Part shown: piece after piece, positions 9,723 to 19,639 of the stretch | Numbering within the stretch: position 1 is the stretch's first letter | Layout: every line of letters begins with the position of its first letter | Source of the DNA: Zygnema cylindricum | Taxonomy: Eukaryota > Streptophyta > Zygnematophyceae > Zygnematales > Zygnemataceae | Direction of reading: 5' to 3' | Assembly: GCA_037447655.1 (NCBI GenBank) | Contig: JBBHKE010002118.1 | Location: forward strand, 192,019 to 256,018 | Length of the DNA stretch: 64,000 nucleotides | The notes under the pieces: model-generated | The model's input: the letters and a program-made list of their open reading frames with translations, nothing else | Told to the model about the DNA's origin: nothing | Database searches by the model: none | Program-made: the position numbers and the translations under genes

Positions 9723-11928
9723 TAGTTACCCATATGTAGTACGTTGCTATACAAATAATTTGTCACATGTTGAGGGAATTTATTTTTTGTGAGTTACATA
9801 CAACCGGCCGAGTGAGAGAGTGAGTTCACGTATTTTAGTTGAATTCTCAAGAATTAAATTTGGATATGACGCACGCTAACTAAATATAGATCATAGATAT
9901 CGACTGATCTTCCGTTGTTATTCTTCCTTTGGCACAATTTGATGTTAAAATTTGCAGGAGGGACGTAGGTCACTATCCCACTCCTCCTAAATAAAATGGC
10001 ATCCATCCTTGTTGAAGGTCACTACAGAAGGGATTAAATTTCAATCCTCATAAAATGGACTTCAGATTTCACTACCGAAATAGAGTTACAAAGCAAATAA
10101 CCAAAAGCAATGTACTACTTCATTTCCCAAGTTGTTTCTGGGAAATATATGGTAGGCACTGTTTAGGCTTGACTAGAAGACACCGAAATTACTACGTGTT
10201 AGAGGAATGAACAGTATATGCACTGCAGGGTAAAGAAAAGAATAAAAGCAGCAGTAGAACTCTATTCATTTGTTGGTTTTGGTTCTTCTTCTTGCATTAC
10301 GGCAATATTGGTTGGATTTTAGAATGTAACAGATGAAGGACAAAAGTGATATTAACCAAATAAGTCTTAACGAAGGACAAGAATAATATGGACCAAATAA
10401 GTCTTAATGTGTTTTGGTGGTCTAGTGCAAAAATTGATATTTAGGGCATTGGTCCATCCGGTCAAGTAGTGCATGTGTATATGGTGGGCAAAACTCTTAA
10501 GTGACATAAGTCTCAAAATTTCGTCGTAAACTTCAATTGCAGCTTCTTTTTGAATAGAGGGGATGATTTCTAAATGGTTTAAGATCATTCACTACTCAGC
10601 CGAAAGAAACAAAACAGCCGAAGAGAAGGTCGACAGATTAAAGGCACAAAAGGCAATAGTTTACCTCAATTGAAGCTCCCTTTTATATTCCTAATTTCCT
10701 CCTTTAACGTGTCTCTTTTACATTCCAACTTAAAGTCTGTCTTCCGTGGAGAATCCGTACAAGAATGTAGCAATCCTAAATCAGGCCTTCCATATACAAA
10801 CATATTACTACCAGCAGGCTTGGTTAAAATGTCAGTTGCTTCTTCGCCCGTAGGCCCTATATTAAGAAATCAATCTCTTTAGCATGAACCAAGTCTCTAA
10901 TAATTTCATCAAATATTGTCCTGTCCAAATTTGATGACAGACTTAATAACCCAAAAAAATATCATCGACAAAAACCTGTTTTGTTTCTGTTAAAATTGAC
11001 CAGGGTCAACGAATTTTGGTAATAAGCTGTTTTAGTTCATAAGTGGAAGCTGCCTCGAATGATCTCACTTTTCACTCATTAGTTTACATTTTGAAACGAT
11101 CCGGAAAAATCGTAGGACTAGATTATACACAACAGTCAGGAACCAAATTGGCAAATAAAGGAGGAGAAAAAATGACAGAGAAGATGGTAATTGTTACCAG
11201 AAATAACTCAGGCATTTCTCATCTCATTAATTTGCCTCATAGTCTTTAAAACATCGCAAACTCCTCGCACCAATTCGCTCATGAATGCTCGCCTTCCATT
11301 TTATCCTCGATAATACAGTTTTGTTGTTTAGCTTTTAAACAGGCAAACCGACCAACCACAACCAGAAAAACTTCATGAGAAGTCATATTCTTAAAATATA
11401 GAAATGGACTCTGGATTTTATCTAAAACATGTTTCCGTCAAAAGAACAGTTCATTTCAAAACAATTTTAATTCTTCGTACAGAAACCAGAGAACCTCAAC
11501 ATCTTCTAGCGTTTGTATATTGAAGACCTTCTACAAGTGCCGGATAGGTACCTTTGACAAATAATGTGTTCATATGGAAGGAGTAACTTTTTCTCCCTGA
11601 ACCAAAAGAAAAGTCGTTCCGTTTCTTTACAGCTTAGGCAGGGAAGGATTGATTTCTAAATTTGTTATGAGATCAATTTGGGCTCGACCTATGTAAAAAT
11701 GAGAACTTACTCTACACACAGATCTCAATGAATGCTGAGATGAACTCAAGATACCTCAAAATTAGGGTATAAAGGAAGAAACTGCAGCATGAAATAGAGT
11801 CCAAAAAGGGAGAAGACTCAAGTCTATAAAGACGGAAAACTTGTTTCAGGCCAGTCACCGCCCTGAACTAAAATACGAATGAGCCAATTAAGTCATGAAC
11901 TTTAATCGAAACAAAAATATAAACTCAC
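9723..11928. other. Unit A distal flank, no firm gene
   Basis: Parts of this stretch (from about 10.9 kb on) are similar to 22.5-24.0 kb and 40.75-41.7 kb, i.e. the region distal to the R exons in units B and D. It is probably intron-like sequence of the degenerate neighbour gene. No exon is supported by itself. Confidence 0.4.
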
Positions 11929-12036
11929 ATTTTTGTCTGACACAACCTTGGACTGAATATTTGTTGGCTGCAGAGGATAAAGTTGACAAATCAAATTGAA
12001 GAATTCCAAAACCACGTCAACATACCCCGTCATAAA
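11929..12036 (-). pseudogene. Exon-like relic (companion exon 2), unit A
   Basis: Read on the - strand: TTGTTTTTTGGCAG acceptor, then TTTATGACGGGGTATGTTGA, ending at AAAAAT with a GTGAGT donor. Copies exist near 24.0-24.13, 41.7-41.8 and 45.65-45.74 kb. The shared frame suggests a YDGYVDVVLEF-like peptide. Unit A has one extra G relative to the others, and the B copy has an in-frame TAG. It is probably a decayed exon of an unidentified gene. Confidence 0.35.
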
Positions 12037-12146
12037 CTGCCAAAAAACAAGAACAAAAGTGAATCGAGTGGATGGTACTACATGATCATGAGTACATCAA
12101 AAGAAAAGACCTGTATACAGCAAAGAAACGTTGCAAGAATTACCAA

Positions 12147-12339
12147 CTATTTCATCCTATTCGCTAAAAACAAGATATTTAAAAATGGAAAATGTGAAAC
12201 CATTTCATTTGCGGTTGACGAGTCTGCTGCTTCCAAAGTAGTTGTTTTAAATGCGGGATCAGGGCAATCTCTACACATCAGCAGCTTACTCATCTCACAA
12301 TAGATATCTACCTCATTTGTAAAAGCCAAACAAACTTCC
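12147..12339 (-). pseudogene. Conserved Cys-containing exon R, unit A copy
   Basis: After a GAAACAG acceptor the frame reads EVCLAFTNEVDIYCEMSKLL, then MCRDCPDPAFKTTTLE, with four Cys in the core. Recognisable copies lie at 24241-24433 and 41896-42088, plus a broken one near 45.9 kb. Amino-acid identity remains visible across copies (NE…CEM.KLL.CR.CP.P.F). It always lies about 1.8 kb (A) or less than 1 kb (B, D) downstream of an mTERF on the same strand. The domain is not recognised. It may be an exon of a neighbouring gene amplified with the array. Confidence 0.4.
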
Positions 12340-14197
12340 CTGTTTCTACTCTGTTCATTTTCCGCTCAAATTTGAGAAAAAAACCCATGCATCGTCACAA
12401 AACGTTGACTGTATCTGCAAGATGACTGTATTTCCAATCGGTTGTGTTGGATGACAAAAATGTAAAAAAAGCTTCTCCCAAAGCAAAAGCATCACCATTT
12501 GAGACTGCACCCTTTTCAAAGTCTACACAATACCATCCCGCTTATAATAACACACTTACAGGAAGCTTAACTTCAGATTTCTGGCAATGTAGTTTCCTCA
12601 AGTCTTCCCGGCTTCCAGAAACGAGAGAAGGTTCGAGCGAATTCAAAAAGAATTAACTTGTGATAACCAAAGGGAATCCCATTCGTTTTTTGACTCCCTT
12701 CACATTCCCTTCATCCACATCCCTGCAGAGAAGCACATATCGCGTTCATATGATGAGAGCATACAAGAGAAACAAAAACGATGATTCCATAATTGAGTCA
12801 CAAGTGACAGCAACAACCAGCATTCACTTAACATGGCCAACATTGTTACAGCTTCACCACTGGGCCAATAGTGCAACATCCAGCATTCACTCTACTACTA
12901 CATTCACTCTCGTCTAGAACACGGCCTACATTGTTACAGCCTCACCACAAAGGCAAAAAGCGAAATAATTACAAATGGAATACGAGACGACATTCAAACA
13001 TTTAAACGAATGTCAATAGAAAACATGAAAGCAAACAATCACCTGTCACAGCAAGGCTAGACACGTGAAAGAAGGAATGAGCGCCATTTTGCACACACAT
13101 TTTCCAGCACACTAAAGAAACTCCAAATTTGTCTTCACTTGTTTGTTGGACTAAAGATTGTACAAAGGGAAAAGCATTTCTCCACAATTTTTGCCTTCAC
13201 GACAGCATGACGATGTCGCTTCATTGTCTCAATAGATAATTCAAGAACTGGTGTGTATGCATTCAAACAAACTTAACCAAAGTAAACTTGTGAAGGTGAT
13301 AAAACATGATCCTGAATACCCCATATATGCAAAACAAACCCTTAGGCAACAAAGAAAAGTTGCAAGACTACGAACTAATCCATTAAATTCTTTAACTATT
13401 ACTCTTAATGAAGAAAAACCTGTGCATCTTCGGTGGTTGACTATGTTTTCCTTCAAGATATAAATTTGAAAGGAGGAAAAGGACAACCTTTGCAGGAAAC
13501 GGGATCAAAACTTATTGACATAACAATTGATACAGCTCTTCTCTCTACAAAATAAACAAAATCTTAAATGTCTAATTCAATTTTATTCCAAACCTAATGC
13601 AAGGCAAAAAGCCAAGTAACCAATGCCACATAAACTTTAAGCATTCATCCAAAAGCAACAAGAAATTGGTGTTTCTACGGGCAATTAATTTAAAGGCAGG
13701 GACTGTACCAAAGGTGAAAAATGCATCGTTCCTCGTCCACCGCCTCTAAATAGTCTCCACTATAGCATCCCACTAACAATCACAACAAATTATTCTCAAA
13801 TATTTGGCAATTTAGGTGTCCCTCACCTCCATTACAAGCGAGGAATCAAGCAAATTTAGGAGGTACTGACTTGTGATAGTGGAAGAGAAATCAACACACA
13901 ACGACACAGCAATGTTTGTTTTCAACCTCCCTCCAGATCCTCTTAACTTCACCTCTAGAAGTACAAATACAAATCTCCCAGTGTAAGTTCACTCTTTCAA
14001 TGTTGCTACATGAGACGAGGAGAGCATATAAAAGAACCAAAAACAATGATTCCACAACTGATTTGACAACATAGCCTCGCCAAGTAGTGAAAAGTAGAAT
14101 GAGTACCATTGGAAATTTGAAGACAAACAAACACCGTTCCCAAGGAGGCTAAAAACATAATGAAAGAATGCAGGAATTTTCGAACTCACACGTTACG
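12340..14197 (-). other. mTERF-A 3' flank, conserved among units
   Basis: No open gene. Long stretches align with 32.4-33.44, 36.56-37.51, 51.3-52.37 and 61.7-62.99 kb. Recurrent blocks are a segment around 13.18-13.26 kb (GCATGACGATGTC), one around 13.58 kb (TTCCAAACCTAATG), and one close to the gene (CATATAAAAGAACC, about 14.02 kb). A conserved GTGAGT lies 8 nt past the mTERF-A stop, so part of this may be an intron or 3' UTR of the mTERF transcript. Confidence 0.5.
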
Positions 14198-15478
14198 TCA
14201 CATTAACGAAACATCAAACCTTCTTTGAAATGCCTCGTTTGTTGGATTGAAGATGGTTTGTAAAGAATAGTCATTACTCTCGATCTTGGCTTTCATAAGG
14301 GCATCATAACGTGGCTTCAATCGCTTTTCAAGAGACATGGTAAGAACCGATGGGTATGCCGCCATCTCCTCTATGCTGCGTCCCATTTCCTTCACCAAAA
14401 ACTCCAATTTTGGATGGAATGTATCCCAGCAGGAGCCTAAAAGTCCGGGAGAATATAGAATCATTTTCAGGACTTTCTCTTCTCCAAAGCGTTGTACAAG
14501 CTGTTTGTAAGTGTGCTGCATTGTGGAAGTTGGAGTCATGAGAATGGACGGTTGCTTCAACAAAAGCCGTTTTGCAATGTCATTGCCAAACAACTCATGT
14601 AGCCCTTTAGCCCTTTCTTGCAATGCTTGGGGGTTTTGACGACCAAGGACAGGAAATTTTGAAAGAATAGTTACACCCAGTGGATCGGGGAAAATGGCTT
14701 TGACTCCTTCTATCCCTTCTCTCAAAGTTTTTTCACTATTTGATAATATGTTTGGGTACTTCTCCAACATAGCAGCAGTGATGGGCACATCTAGACTCGC
14801 CCACAGCTGCAATTTGGACTCAAGAGTGGCAGGAAGATAGTTTACAAGAGTAGGATACCTAGAAACCAATTTTCCCAAATTTTGCACTTTCAAAGTGCCA
14901 TGGAGATAGTTGAGTACGGATTCATGTTGCTCATCTTGACCAGAAAGAAAACTACGATTTGGACGAGACTCTCTTTCCAAAATTTTGAGGAACTGTTCTG
15001 AGTCAATTCCATACCTACTGAAAATGGTCGCCTTCCGAAGAATATGCTGTTTGTTTTTCACAAGGGCGACAGAACGTTTCTTCAAAAGTTGCTGAAGCTG
15101 CGGCTTGGAGCATCCCAGACTGAGCAGAATCTTGGTGACATCTGCCACGTCAGCTTCTGGCCCTGCCTCGTGCTCTCTCCCCCTTGCCACGTGGTCTCGT
15201 CCCTCTGCCGCATCCCCTCCTGGTTTTGCGGCGTGCCCTTCCCCGCCCCCCGCCCCGGGCTGGTCTTCGGCCTCGCATCGGGCCTTGGGTGGGCGGCGAG
15301 GGCGACAGTGCAGGCGGGCGAACTGCTGCCAGGAGGAGTGGTGGGGGGGTGCGGCTGGCTTGGCTTGTGGCACGTGTGGAGGGAGAGCTGGCGGCCGGCT
15401 GGACGGAGAGAGCAAAGCGAGGAGAGAAGCGGGGGAGCGAGAGAACGGATGTAGGAGGCTCACAGACACACAGGCCAT
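14198..15478 (-). CDS. mTERF family protein, copy A (intact)
   Basis: 426-aa intronless gene. mTERF proteins are helical-repeat nucleic-acid-binding proteins of mitochondria and chloroplasts acting in organelle transcription, splicing or translation. Residues 1 to about 100 are Ala/Pro/Arg/Ser-rich with few acidic residues until 70, as in a plastid or mitochondrial transit peptide, and are coded by very GC-rich DNA. From about 115 to 415 there are six helical repeats. The hallmark prolines fall at 209, 242, 276, 310, 344 and 376, i.e. every 32-34 residues, and the last repeat has PSVLTMSLEKRLKPRY (376-391), a family signature. The start is the ATG shared in position by all copies (MAxxSxxLL.PF). 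It ends …FDVSLM. A GTGAGT donor follows 8 nt after the stop. The target organelle and ligand are unknown. Confidence 0.9.
   Translation of the reverse strand: MACVSVSLLHPFSRSPASLLALLSPSSRPPALPPHVPQAKPAAPPHHSSWQQFARLHCRPRRPPKARCEAEDQPGAGGGEGHAAKPGGDAAEGRDHVARGREHEAGPEADVADVTKILLSLGCSKPQLQQLLKKRSVALVKNKQHILRKATIFSRYGIDSEQFLKILERESRPNRSFLSGQDEQHESVLNYLHGTLKVQNLGKLVSRYPTLVNYLPATLESKLQLWASLDVPITAAMLEKYPNILSNSEKTLREGIEGVKAIFPDPLGVTILSKFPVLGRQNPQALQERAKGLHELFGNDIAKRLLLKQPSILMTPTSTMQHTYKQLVQRFGEEKVLKMILYSPGLLGSCWDTFHPKLEFLVKEMGRSIEEMAAYPSVLTMSLEKRLKPRYDALMKAKIESNDYSLQTIFNPTNEAFQRRFDVSLM
15210..15429 (-). other. Hyperconserved GC-rich 5' coding tract
   Basis: About 220 bp inside mTERF-A (residues about 17-90) that is nearly identical in copies A, B, C, D and E (26135-26354, 34460-34679, about 43777-43996, 53353-53572). 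I see a single difference in B (CCCCCTGCCCC). Flanking codons differ much more. GC content is far above the surroundings. Confidence 0.8.
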
Positions 15479-15678
15479 CGGATTGGAAATGGGAAAGGAG
15501 AAGAGGAGAGAGAGTAATGCAGCAGGAGAATGAGCGAGATGGGAGTAGAAGGGGGAAAGTGAATGAAAAAAGGACAGCAGAGACGATCAACAATTCAAAA
15601 TGTACCGAAATCATTCGTTCGAGCCGTCGAATTAAACGGCCAAAACGAACATCTTTAACCAAGAATCGAAGTACAGTA
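15479..15678 (-). promoter_or_regulatory. mTERF-A upstream region
   Basis: About 200 bp between the start codon and a MITE. It contains GAGCCGTCGAATTAAACGGC (15620-15639), the unit-A version of a block conserved upstream of the other copies (GGCCGTCTAATTAAACGAC in C and E). It is likely part of the promoter or 5' UTR, inferred only from conservation and position. Confidence 0.45.
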
Positions 15679-15877
15679 CACCTTGAATCGTTATTAGCGT
15701 ATAGAAATTATTAGTGTAAAGAAAATATTAGCGTCATTCATTCTAATTTAGTGCCACGAGACGTGGCAGATTATGGTCCACGTCTTTAAATAGTGTACTT
15801 TATTCTTTTTAAGGTATCAATGTCAAAATTTTGGGGTGCCGATATAGAGTACATGAGGCTAATAACGATTCACGGTG
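15679..15877. mobile_element. TA-flanked MITE in mTERF-A promoter region
   Basis: 199 bp. Left end CACCTTGAATCGTTATTAGC, right end reverse complement CACCGTGAATCGTTATTAGC (one mismatch in 20), flanked by TA (15677-15678, 15878-15879). The interior holds ACGTGGCAGATTATGGTCCA, a quasi-palindrome also seen in the elements at 46.69-46.87 and about 59.0-59.16 kb. Non-coding. Confidence 0.8.
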
Positions 15878-15897
15878 TACTATACAGTAGTACAGTA

Positions 15898-17393
15898 CAC
15901 CGCGCATCGTAATTAGAGTAATGAAAAAAATAGAGTAAAAAAAGAGAAAAAAATAATTAGAGTAATTTACTCTAATTTATGTGATATAACTGTTTCAAAA
16001 AGGTATTTAGGGCACTTTCCCATGTGCTAAAGTTACAGTTATTTTCTGTCGTTTTCCTTTATAACTTGGAAAAAAAGGAAGAAATCTGCAGCCGTACCAA
16101 AAAATTCAAATTACCACCGTACAAGTTGCGTTCCATTAAAACTTTAGATGTACCACAGTTTGTCGTCTATCGCGACGCAGTTTATCGTCTAGCGAGTTTC
16201 GACCCACTTTCAGATCATCTTCAAACTTTAATAAAAATCACCCCGCGAGGTGATTTTAAATAAAGTTCCACGACGTGGGCGAATTTGCATATGATTTCGC
16301 ACGCGTCGGAGGTTTTTGACAAAATTTTCCTCAAAAAAAAATCCACTACACGTTTACAGCTTGTACGTACTTTTTTCCGTGCACCTTTTACTGTACAGAG
16401 AGGCAATGGCGGGGTCTCGACCAACGGACGCCATTTCGCAAAAGCGTAGTCCATAAAAGCGCCTCTCTCTCTCCCTCTCCCACTAACGTGTATATCTCAC
16501 AATTCTTGCAATGAAAAAAGGCAAGAAAGGTATCAAATGAAAGATCTATGAAAACGATTTCTTTTGACTATCTTTGAGCGTATTTTGATGGCAAGTAGAG
16601 TAGGAAAAGACAAAAAACAACAATCGGAAAATCATGGCGGAAAGTTTTAGAAATTGTGACGTGGGCGCAGTCATAGTTGAGCGTGACGCGCGTGACGTCA
16701 CAATGTCACAAACCCTAAACATCTGCAATACCTCCACGTCGACAATGTGGCGTGCAGATAAAGCGAAGTGACGGAAACTGTTCAACGTGCGAGTGGACGT
16801 CTGAAATCGAAATTGAGTGGAAGTTTCGCAACATTTTGTGTACCGTTTATGTGTCACATGTTTCGTACACGTCTACGCTTGTCACTTTTTGAAGTAACAA
16901 GTTATTTGCGATTACATCGGAATGCTCGTAAAGATGTACAGAGAATCTTCGCTAGAAACAAAGTTACAAGATTAAAGTTTCAATTACAAGGGAAAGTGCC
17001 CTTACTCTAATTTATGCGGTGTACTCTAATTTGGCAAGCTAATATCATCTACTTTAAATAAGGTATCCATACAGAATCTGACAAAACTTACAGTTTATTG
17101 TCACTATGACGTTTGCACTACGCGATTTGTTAAAACGCAGTTTCATGATAATGTCCTGTATTAAAACATTATTTGTACCTTTTTACTTACAAAAGTACAA
17201 TTTTGCACGGTCGGACGTCGTCTGTACTCCACACTATTTAAAACGAACATATATTAGAATTAAATACGCTAATTAAACCTTACCTTAAATAGTATAATGA
17301 AAAAATTAGAATCATTTACTCTATTTGATGTGATAGAGTCGAAATTTCGAGCGACCGAATTAGAGTAATTTACCCTAATAATGATTCGCGGTA
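15898..17393. mobile_element. TA-flanked MITE carrying a nested insertion
   Basis: Same family as 20029-20511. Left end CACCGCGCATCGTAATTAGA, right end …ATGATTCGCGGTA, flanked by TA (15896-15897, 17394-17395). Removing the 992-bp element at 16010-17001 plus one TTA leaves about 500 bp, versus 483 bp for the uninterrupted relative. The right terminal base is changed (G to A). Confidence 0.8.
16010..17001. mobile_element. PIF/Harbinger-like element nested in MITE
   Basis: 992 bp. Left end GGGCACTTTCCCATGT, right end inverse GGGCACTTTCCCTTGT (1 mismatch in 16), flanked by TTA (16007-16009 and 17002-17004). The homologous MITE at 20029-20511 keeps a single TTA at 20122-20124, so the insertion and 3-bp duplication are directly visible. 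TTA/TAA duplications and G-rich inverted ends are typical of PIF/Harbinger and Tourist elements. No transposase frame is seen; non-autonomous. Confidence 0.8.
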
Positions 17394-17425
17394 TACTGTA
17401 CTGTACTGTAATGTACTGTACTATA

Positions 17426-17878
17426 CACCGTGTATCGCTACTAGTGTTAATGGCTTTTTAGCCACTTAAAACATATTTTCTCCGTACACACTTATTGGAT
17501 TTTGGATCCGACGGTTGCGATTGAAAGGTAAGATTCTCAGCTTCTAATTGGCAGTCTCCAATTGAAAACCGGACAGGTGGGTACGGAGAAAAGAAGTTTT
17601 GAGTGGCAAAAAGACTATTAATCCTAATAGTGGATACTAGTATTGGGTATCGGGTGAAATCATATCGCGATAATCTCGATATTCGATATATCGAAAATCG
17701 ATCGGTCAAGGTCCGCGATATATCGTACCGGGACCAACATAAATTATCGCGAAATATTTGGGTAAAAGTGGTTTTCCGCACAAATATAGTTCGGAAAATA
17801 GTACGGAATTTGTACGAAAAATCATACGGAAAATACCCCCCCCCCCCCCCCCGCACTGAGTGTGCGCCAAAGAGGGAG

Positions 17879-17912
<34 letters not shown>

Positions 17913-18078
17913 ACGGGGAAGGAGTTTGAAAAAAAATTAGAGAAAAAAAAATGTATATATCGCGATATTTAGCTTCTCGATATATCGAAGTGATATATCG
18001 AATATCGGGTACCCGAAATTCGGTATATATCGAATATTGGCAACATGCCCTCGATACCCAACACTACTGGATACACGG
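17426..18078. mobile_element. Foldback MITE with nested hAT-like insert
   Basis: Left end CACCGTGTATCGCTACTAGT after TA (17424-17425). The right end resumes after the nested element as ACACGG, then TA. Without the 429-bp insert and one 8-bp repeat the length is 216 bp, matching the 217-bp relative at 9506-9722, with shared interior (CTTAAAACAT, TCCGTACACACTT). The last bases of the right end appear to have lost two nucleotides. Confidence 0.7.
17638..18066. mobile_element. hAT-like element with TATCG-rich subterminal repeats
   Basis: 429 bp with ends TAGTATTGGGTATCG and inverse TAGTGTTGGGTATCG, flanked by 8-bp direct repeats GTGGATAC (17630-17637) and CTGGATAC (18067-18074), one mismatch. 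Rich in CGATA/TATCG words near both ends, as expected for transposase-binding repeats. Related to 54076-54931. It carries a run of 17 C (17836-17852) and of 30 G (17882-17911). Non-coding. Confidence 0.75.
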
Positions 18079-18373
18079 TATGCTGTAATTCCTGTAACAT
18101 GTAGGCATGTAGGATTGGCACGTACTTTTTCGCGCATACCAATGCATTGCGTGCGTTATTAAGCGTCACGGTTAGTAAGCAATCAAAGATACATAAAGTC
18201 ATGACTTTATTCTGGCAGAAGATTAATCGCGACACCATTCGATGAGTCCATGAATCATCCACAATATATGATGGTTACATTTTTAAGCAATTTATTGAAT
18301 TTAGGATCCAGCAACTGCGACTTCTGTGGTCTTGGACAGAAACTAAGAAATGAAGTGTTTTAAGTGTGAACAA

Positions 18374-19140
18374 CCATGAGGGAGCAAAATCATAGATCTT
18401 TGGGCATGACCTAGTGACTTGGAGAAACAACGTCTCATAGTGAGACAGTAATCATAAATCTTAGGGCATGACCTAGTGTTGAGGAGAAGTGATGTCTCGA
18501 AGTGAGGAAGTAGAATCTTAGATTCGAGGGTGTCACATAATCATGCGAAGAAGAGTTGTCTCGTAGTGGAGTAGAATCCTTGATCCGAGAGGCGATATCC
18601 CACGCTCAGGGAGTAGAATCTTAGATCTCAAGCTGTAAGATAGTGACGAGGGGAAGCGATGTCTCGTAGCGAGTAGAATCTTAGATTCGAGGGTGTCACA
18701 TATTCACGAGGAGAAACGTTGTTAGTAGAATCCTTGATCTGAGAGGCGATGTCGTGCAATGAGGGAGTAGAATCTTAGATCTCAAAGTGTAACATAATGA
18801 CGAGGAGAAGCTATATCTTACACTAAGGGAGTAATCTCACTACATGAGAATATATCTCTCGTAGTAAGGGAGTAAAATCCTTTATTCGAGGGCGATGCAC
18901 AGTCATGAGGAGAAGCGTCGTCTCGTAGTTATGGAGTAGATTCCTCAATCTGGGAGGCGATACCTTGCACGGAGGGAGTACAATCTTAGATCTAAGGATG
19001 TAACATTGTGACGAGGAGAAGCGATGTCTCGCAGTGAAGGAGGAGAATCATCGATCGAAGCCCATGACCTAGTCACGAGGAGCAGCGTTGTCTCTTAGTG
19101 AGGGAATAAAATCTTGGATCCGGAGGCAAAACATAGTGGC
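18374..19140. repeat. Minisatellite, about 60-bp unit
   Basis: About 12 imperfect copies of a unit of 50-62 bp. Consensus pieces: GAGGAGAAGCGATGTCTCGT, AGTGAGGGAGTAGAATCTTA, GATTCGAGGGTGTCACATA. A related array lies at 37541-38190. It is located at the left edge of the duplicated block, in front of LINE relic L3. Confidence 0.85.
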
Positions 19141-19639
19141 GAACCTATTATTAGCCATCGTTATTACATGCTTCATTTCGTCTTTAATATTTGTAATTAG
19201 ATGCTTCGTCATTTAATTTGTTGTCGTATGGGTGAAAGGTTGTTTACTACCGGTTACTAACAACATACCAACAAATTGCCCCCAACACAAACAAACACAC
19301 TTAATACAGTAGGGTGCACCAAACGGAGTTTTTGTGGGAAATTATTTCTGTTTAAAACAAAAAAATCATCGTGGCAAATATGGAACAGTCTTGGCATTTA
19401 TTTCATAATTATTTACACATATTGTGTAGATTTTTCGAGTTTGTTTTTCCTTCCACCTTGCAAAGGCTTTGCAAAGCTCCTCTCGTTAATCAAAAATAAA
19501 AAATAAAAGTTGAATCCCTATTTCGTACTTATTTTGCTAGGATAACATGAAACTACACATAACAACTCACAAAATTATAATAAAAATATATAAACACGTA
19601 GACTTCATTACTGTTGTAGGTCAGATTGTGTTCGCCTGC
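19141..19639. other. Shared flank between minisatellite and LINE relic
   Basis: No gene. It aligns well with 38.19-38.64 kb (e.g. CTTAATACAGTAGGGTGCAC, about 19298-19317 and 38341-38360), so it belongs to the duplicated block. Confidence 0.6.

Noticed and set aside
15044-15714. Several 130-175-codon + strand frames over the GC-rich part of mTERF copies
   Set aside because: Antisense or shifted shadows of the mTERF frame. GC-rich DNA lacks stops; they recur in every copy for that reason.
18374-19140. CRISPR-like array
   Set aside because: Unit length varies, there are no unique spacers or near-identical short repeats, and the context is eukaryotic. It is a minisatellite.
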